A DNA stretch of 8,221 bases from Pseudomonadota bacterium (GTDB lineage: Bacteria; Pseudomonadota; Alphaproteobacteria; Rhizobiales; Hyphomicrobiaceae). The translations under genes were made by a program, and so were the position numbers. Where the stretch lies: NCBI GenBank assembly GCA_021813195.1, contig JAKALI010000155.1, positions 1 through 8,221 on the forward strand. Reading direction: 5' to 3'. This document shows, one piece after another, positions 5,201 through 8,221 of this stretch; the first letter of the stretch is position 1, and every line of letters starts with the position of its first letter. Below the pieces are notes generated by a model. It was not told the origin of the DNA. It saw only the letters and a list, made by a program, of their open reading frames with translations, and made no database searches.

Positions 5201-5233
5201 ACCAGCAGAATCTCCGTTTCGCACCGGTGCCGG
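5201..5233 (+). repeat. 33-bp degenerate repeat, copy A (before the 174-residue gene)
   Basis: This segment ends directly before ATG 5234. It matches 5820-5852 at 23 of 33 positions, including the shared run TCGCACCGGT. It contains the perfect palindrome GCACCGGTGC (5221-5230). Many mismatches between copies are synonymous when both are read as TSRI-x-VSHR-x-R. It may therefore be an old coding duplication, or a binding site in the divergent promoter gap. Confidence 0.35.
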
Positions 5234-5758
5234 ATGCCGTCCGACCACTTGCCCATGATCGAGATCGATATCGAGCGGACCCGGGAGCGGATCGCGCTCG
5301 ACCGGCGGCTGTTGGCCGAGCAACTGGCGCCGCACGGCGCCGGGCCGGATCTCGTCGACGAGCTGTTGACCGCCTGCGAGGAATGGGGCGCGGCCGAGGT
5401 GTCGCGGCGGCTCGCCGAGGCGCCCCATCAGTGGCAGCTGACGGAGCTGTCGCCCGCCCGCCGGGCAGTCGTCGGCAAGCTGCTCGGGCAACTCGACGAC
5501 CAGAGCCAGGCCTTCGACCGGCTCATCGCATCCCGCGAGGACATCCTCGCCGAGGCCGATCCCGGCCGGCGCCGCGTCTACGCCTGGTTCGGCCGCGAGC
5601 TGGTGCTGGAGGACGGCGGTCGCGGTCTGCGCTTCGCCGACCAGGCCACCCCGGAGCCGGGTGCGGCTGTGGCCGTGCCGAACAGGGTGGCGCCGACAAC
5701 CATGTCCGATGCCGGACTGACGCCCGGCCCCACGCGCCGCCGCGATCGGGACATATAG
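5234..5758 (+). CDS. 174-residue protein of unknown function beside the mobilisation genes
   Basis: The frame is open far upstream, but the part before ATG 5234 overlaps the divergent helix-turn-helix gene, so I place the start there; ATG 5255 is an alternative and neither has a good ribosome binding site. The product is highly charged and mostly helical. Residues 10-32 (IDIERTRERIALDRRLLAEQ and on) and 40-62 form likely amphipathic helices. A middle stretch reads SPARRAVVGKLLGQLDDQSQ (73-92), then RRRVYAWFGRELVLEDGG (112-129) and a disordered Pro/Ala-rich tail. There is no signal peptide, membrane span or recognisable catalytic motif. It is cytoplasmic by prediction. Its position between an excisionase-like gene and mobC suggests a role in element maintenance or relaxosome function, which is inference. 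Codon use matches the backbone. Confidence 0.7.
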   Translation: MPSDHLPMIEIDIERTRERIALDRRLLAEQLAPHGAGPDLVDELLTACEEWGAAEVSRRLAEAPHQWQLTELSPARRAVVGKLLGQLDDQSQAFDRLIASREDILAEADPGRRRVYAWFGRELVLEDGGRGLRFADQATPEPGAAVAVPNRVAPTTMSDAGLTPGPTRRRDRDI

Positions 5759-5819
5759 CGGAGCGCGGGTGCGGCTTGGTTCTGCTCGCCCTTCGCGCCG
5801 CAGCGGTCCCGCGCCGGTT

Positions 5820-5852
5820 ACCTCGCGGATCGTGGTGTCGCACCGGTTCCGG
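5820..5852 (+). repeat. 33-bp degenerate repeat, copy B (candidate oriT region)
   Basis: This is the second copy of the element at 5201-5233, identical at 23 of 33 positions and conserved best over TCGCACCGGT. The two copies bracket the 174-residue gene. In this copy the central palindrome is broken (CACCGGTT instead of CACCGGTG). Confidence 0.35.
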
Positions 5853-5947
5853 CGGGGTCATCCACAAGTGTCCGCATCGTCAGCGCGCGTCCCGCTGGCA
5901 AGGGCGCTCGCGGTTCGCATAACGTCGCCGCACGGGAGCAAGCAATG

Positions 5948-5975
5948 TTTTTGGGCCCAGGAATGGACCCGAAAA
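5948..5975. repeat. Imperfect inverted repeat, possible oriT stem
   Basis: TTTTTGGGCCC (5948-5958) and GGACCCGAAAA (5965-5975) are complementary at 9 of 11 positions around a 6-base loop. Short inverted repeats next to a nic site are the usual relaxase recognition elements, and this one lies 72 bases before mobC. It might instead be a terminator-like hairpin for the preceding gene. Confidence 0.4.
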
Positions 5976-6030
5976 CAGCCGCTCATTCGGCCACGGGCCT
6001 CAAGAGCTTTGCTTGCCCCCTCACAGCCGG

Positions 6031-6036
6031 GGGAGG
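6031..6036 (+). promoter_or_regulatory. Ribosome binding site deciding the mobC start
   Basis: GGGAGG, within a longer G-rich run, lies 10 bases before ATG 6047. It favours this start over an ATG at 5945, which would add 34 residues unlike the family and would cross the inverted repeat. Confidence 0.6.
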
Positions 6037-6046
6037 CTCTGCACCC

Positions 6047-6439
6047 ATGCCGCCCAAAGGGTTCGTCAAGCCGGAGCCGGTCGATCAGCGGCTCAAGGTC
6101 GGCCTCAGTGCGTCGGATTATGCCGCCATCTCCGACCGGGCCAATGCTGCCGGCATGACCACCGCTGCTTATGTCCGGCAGCTGATCGCCTTCGACATCG
6201 GCCGCGCCAAGGCGCCGCCGAAGCCCCGGTCGGATGCCAATGCGCTGGCGCTCCTGGCCGAGGTGCATCTCGTCGCGATGCAGATCAAACGCATTGGCGT
6301 CAACGTCAACCAGATGGCCCGGCAGGCCAACACCGGCATGGTGCCGCTGACAGTGCCCGAGTTGCGCGTCATGCAGGCCCAGGTGGCCGAGGCGATGACC
6401 CGCGCCGTGGCGCTGTTCGACAAGGCGCTCGGCCGGTGA
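6047..6439 (+). CDS. mobC: MobC-like relaxosome accessory protein
   Basis: This 130-residue protein matches the MobC layout. A basic N-terminus leads to a ribbon-helix-helix-like domain (RLKVGLSASDYAAISDRANA, about 15-34, then MTTAAYVRQLIAFD). After a linker comes the family signature IGVNVNQMARQANTG (83-97). A C-terminal helix follows (ELRVMQAQVAEAMTRAVALF). MobC proteins bind oriT as part of the relaxosome and help open the DNA for relaxase nicking. Start choice rests on the GGGAGG at 6031 and the family N-terminus. The stop overlaps the relaxase GTG (GTGA at 6436-6439), so the two proteins are probably made in step. No residue pattern looks damaged. Confidence 0.9.
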   Translation: MPPKGFVKPEPVDQRLKVGLSASDYAAISDRANAAGMTTAAYVRQLIAFDIGRAKAPPKPRSDANALALLAEVHLVAMQIKRIGVNVNQMARQANTGMVPLTVPELRVMQAQVAEAMTRAVALFDKALGR

Positions 6440-7314
6440 TCGGCAAGGTGCCACGCCCCGGACGCGGGTTCCGCGGCCTCGTCGGCTATCTCCTGCACGG
6501 CGACCGGCAGCGGAACGCTTCCGGCCGCGTGGCCTGGACCGCCACCCGCAATCTTCTCCTCGACGATCCCGAGCGCGCGCCCGAGCTGATGCGGATCACG
6601 GCGCGGAAATCCGTCAGGGTGGCGAAACCGGTCTATCATTTCGTGATCAGCTGGCACCGCGACGAGCGCCCGACACCGGACATCATGCGCCGGGTGGCGG
6701 ACGCAACCTGCGCCGACCTCGGTCTGGTCGAGCACCAGTCCCTGTATGTGGCGCACCACGACACCAAGAGCCCCCACGTCCATATCGTCGTCAACCGCGT
6801 CCATCCTGAGACCGGGATCGCCTGGCAGACCTCCCACGACTACAGACGGATCGAGCAGAGCCTTGCCCGGCAGGCGCGGGAGCTTGGATTCGAAGTGGTG
6901 CCCGGCCGGCACAATGGCATGGTCGTCACCGACGCCCCGTCACGCCGGCTCCGGGACGGCGCCTACCAGAAGGCCCGGCGGGAGAATAAATCTCCGGCCG
7001 CGAAGATGACGCCGGACGCGGTTGAGCGCTGGCGGCCGATCCTGGTCCCGGTGTTTTCCTCCGCGTCGGATTGGGCCAGCCTGACCGCCGCCCTTTCACA
7101 GCACGGGCTGCGCCTCGTCCGCAAAGGTCAGGGCGCGGTGGTCAGCGACGGTGTCCGGGAAATGAAACTGTCGGACATCGGGCCCGATCTTCGATGGCCA
7201 GGCCTCGCAGTTCGGCTAGGTCCGTTGCCGGCAGAGGCCAGCCCCACGACGAGAACGGATTTGGCTACCGAACCGGCGCGGCGGTCTCGTCGTCAACACG
7301 ATCGTGACCGGTAG
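6436..7314 (+). CDS. Relaxase / mobilisation endonuclease (MOBP-like, PF03432 type)
   Basis: Counting from GTG 6436, which overlaps the mobC stop by 4 bases, the protein has 292 residues. Near the N-terminus FRGLVGYLLHG offers Tyr18 as the likely nicking tyrosine. Residues 67-75 (YHFVISWHR) match the family's core strand. The metal motif reads HHDTKSPHVHIVVNRVHPETG, with His107, His108 and Asp109 and then His114-x-His116. The C-terminal part contains HGLRLVRKGQGAVVSDG and MKLSDIGPDL, the usual segment before the end of the catalytic region. The enzyme would nick one strand at oriT, stay attached to the 5' end and pilot DNA into a recipient. At 292 residues it is compact: no helicase or primase domain, and a basic disordered tail (PARRSRRQHDRDR). 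It may be a complete short relaxase or one that lost a C-terminal extension. No coupling protein or secretion gene follows. Confidence 0.92.
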   Translation: MIGKVPRPGRGFRGLVGYLLHGDRQRNASGRVAWTATRNLLLDDPERAPELMRITARKSVRVAKPVYHFVISWHRDERPTPDIMRRVADATCADLGLVEHQSLYVAHHDTKSPHVHIVVNRVHPETGIAWQTSHDYRRIEQSLARQARELGFEVVPGRHNGMVVTDAPSRRLRDGAYQKARRENKSPAAKMTPDAVERWRPILVPVFSSASDWASLTAALSQHGLRLVRKGQGAVVSDGVREMKLSDIGPDLRWPGLAVRLGPLPAEASPTTRTDLATEPARRSRRQHDRDR

Positions 7315-7332
7315 ATCGGGCATGGGAACATG

Positions 7333-7346
7333 TGCGCCTGTGCGCA
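7333..7346 (+). terminator. Short hairpin after the relaxase gene
   Basis: The 5-base arms TGCGC and GCGCA with loop CTGT lie 19 bases downstream of the relaxase stop. The stem is short and GC-rich with no T-tract, so its role as a terminator is only a suggestion from position. Confidence 0.25.
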
Positions 7347-7688
7347 TGCCGTCATGACGATTGGGCCGGTACCCGGCGCCTTTCACGCGAGGGAGCCGGT
7401 CGAGGCCCTGGAGGCGATGATCCTTGTATTTATGGAGTGTCGCGCCACGAATGCGAGGATGAGTGCCGAGGATGATTGACGGAATGCGACAAGGTTGCCT
7501 GCCCTTGCGGATTGCCGTGACGACATGGGGTTCGCGACCGAGACCAGTTTATCGACCGGCCGATTTGCGCAGCTGAAGTAAGCAAGTTGGCGCTTCTGCA
7601 AACCTTGGTGCCGATGATCGCTGGGCGCTTGCCGCCCGCGAGGGCTAGCTTGCATCGCGGGGCATTCCCGCTTACCAGGGCATATAAC

Positions 7689-7716
7689 CTACGGATTTGT
7701 TGTGATAATCACGTAG
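7689..7716. repeat. Nested inverted repeats downstream of the PIN gene
   Basis: GTGAT-A-ATCAC (7702-7712) is a perfect 11-base inverted repeat. CTACG (7689-7693) and CGTAG (7712-7716) form an outer pair, overlapping the inner repeat by one base. It lies about 60 bases beyond the PIN gene stop in an AT-richer patch. It could be an operator, recombination site or transcription end; nothing in the sequence decides. Confidence 0.3.
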
Positions 7717-7777
7717 TCTGCGACAATCTCTCGGCACGCCGCGTAGCATATTGACCATCCGCTGCGCCCATCGCGTT

Positions 7778-8221
7778 TCACAGATCGTCAGCGTGTTTGC
7801 GCAACTCTTCAGCCAGCAGGGGCAAGCCGATCCGGGTCAAGCCTGCCAGGTATTCCGACACCGTGATCTCCCGCCGCAGCCTCGCACGAACCGTCTGTAC
7901 GGCGGTTGTGAACTCCGCCGGAGCTGCCACCATCAGCAGGCTCAGAAAGTGATCGGGATGTACGGCCGCGAGACCGTGCGGTTCCAACGCACTTCCCGGA
8001 AAATCCCTTATGTTGAACGTGAGGATGAGGTTGGCGGAGCTTGCCACCGCTCCCGCCAGGATGTGCCGGTCGTTTGGGTCGGGCAACACCGTAACCGTTT
8101 CACCAACGGTGACCGTGCCGATGTTCGCCCCGGGCAACGCCTGATCCATCATCTCGCGCGTCCGCTGCAAGGCGGTCGGTGACAGGTCATGCCGCATGCG
8201 CAGCAAGGCGCAGATCCACTC
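7778..8221 (-). CDS. PIN-domain protein, probable toxin (5' end beyond window)
   Basis: The gene enters from the right edge; the frame is open to the last base, and 147 C-terminal residues are visible. The visible part begins EWICALLRMRHDLS and contains the PIN-domain core VLPDPNDRHILAGAVASSA (about 45-63), with the conserved acidic residues Asp48 and Asp51. ILTFNIRDFP (66-75), a typical fourth-motif strand, follows. A helical C-terminal extension (PAEFTTAVQTVRARLR and on) resembles the longer PIN toxins found with a small helix-turn-helix antitoxin. PIN proteins are metal-dependent ribonucleases, usually acting on tRNA or rRNA in VapBC-type pairs. The N-terminal metal-binding aspartate and any antitoxin gene would lie beyond 8221, so activity cannot be judged. 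A TTG at 8204-8206 could be misread as a start; the coding sequence clearly continues upstream of it. Confidence 0.83.
   Translation of the reverse strand, partial: EWICALLRMRHDLSPTALQRTREMMDQALPGANIGTVTVGETVTVLPDPNDRHILAGAVASSANLILTFNIRDFPGSALEPHGLAAVHPDHFLSLLMVAAPAEFTTAVQTVRARLRREITVSEYLAGLTRIGLPLLAEELRKHADDL

Larger units (their letters stand above)
5759..6046 (+). other. Intergenic region before mobC; candidate origin of transfer region
   Basis: About 290 bases without a convincing gene separate the 174-residue gene from mobC. In known MobC-relaxase modules the oriT lies directly upstream of, or near, these genes. The region holds an imperfect inverted repeat at 5948-5975 and a degenerate 33-base repeat copy at 5820-5852. 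I cannot identify a nic site: the familiar IncP, IncQ and ColE1 nic sequences have no clear match here. Confidence 0.4.
7315..7777. other. 463 bases without a convincing gene
   Basis: Between the relaxase stop and the PIN-domain gene no frame has both a plausible start with ribosome binding site and a protein-like product. A stem TGCGC-CTGT-GCGCA at 7333-7346, 19 bases after the relaxase stop, could end the mob transcript, though it lacks a T-run. A minus-strand frame without any early start codon is open over 7219-7548. An AT-richer patch with inverted repeats lies at 7689-7716. The stretch may hold remnants of decayed genes. Confidence 0.45.

Noticed and set aside
6013..6435. Upstream part of the long relaxase frame
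   Set aside because: This part overlaps mobC in another frame and is low-complexity; the relaxase family N-terminus begins at GTG 6436, coupled to the mobC stop.
7354..7479. 41-codon plus-strand frame after the relaxase
   Set aside because: It has no ribosome binding site and no recognisable sequence; the length is within chance expectation.
7219..7548. 110-codon minus-strand frame including THPRIRGATLHKYKDHRLQG
   Set aside because: It looks somewhat protein-like in the middle but has no start codon before that part, overlaps the relaxase 3' end, and matches no family I know. It may be a decayed remnant, but I cannot support it.
7751..8182. Plus-strand frame opposite the PIN gene
   Set aside because: It is the shadow of the PIN-domain coding sequence, which has the recognisable acidic motif and strand pattern.

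Overview
The window looks like part of an accessory or mobile region (plasmid, integrative element or genomic island) of a GC-rich alphaproteobacterium of the Rhizobiales/Sphingomonadales/Rhodospirillales kind. This is inferred from the high GC in most of the window, the chains of small overlapping genes, and the MobC-relaxase pair. No rRNA, tRNA, CRISPR array, complete insertion sequence or core metabolic gene was seen.

Layout. At the left edge a GC-rich gene, cut by the window start, ends at 232. A serine recombinase of the Tn3-resolvase/invertase type faces it on the minus strand (329-940). Next comes a visibly AT-richer block (about 1170-2870). It holds a two-gene minus-strand operon: a short hotdog-fold thioesterase-like protein with a well-placed GTG start (2238-2672), then an unrecognised protein with two membrane segments (1170-2207). 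I read this block as horizontally acquired cargo. Its function is unknown, and it is the part of the window most likely to hide an undescribed system.

From about 3000 the sequence is GC-rich again. A non-coding leader with short inverted repeats precedes a tight plus-strand operon (3317-4908) of four small proteins and a SAM-dependent DNA methyltransferase, chained by four 1- or 4-base stop/start overlaps. Two of the small proteins carry the same short beta-strand/helix motif, once in one and twice in the next. The operon ends against a convergent helix-turn-helix (excisionase-like) gene (4913-5161); both stop codons lie in one perfect 10-bp palindrome. A divergent 174-residue protein of unknown function follows.

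The right third is a mobilisation module: a candidate oriT region (5759-6046) with an imperfect inverted repeat, mobC (6047-6439), and a compact relaxase with an HxH metal motif (6436-7314), overlapping mobC by 4 bases. No type IV secretion gene is visible, so on this evidence the element would be mobilisable rather than self-transmissible, although such genes may lie outside the window. After about 460 bases with no convincing gene, the window ends inside a minus-strand PIN-domain gene, probably the toxin of a toxin-antitoxin pair whose partner lies beyond the right edge.

Several gene starts given here (GTG or internal ATG) rest on ribosome binding sites and family length rather than on the longest open frame.
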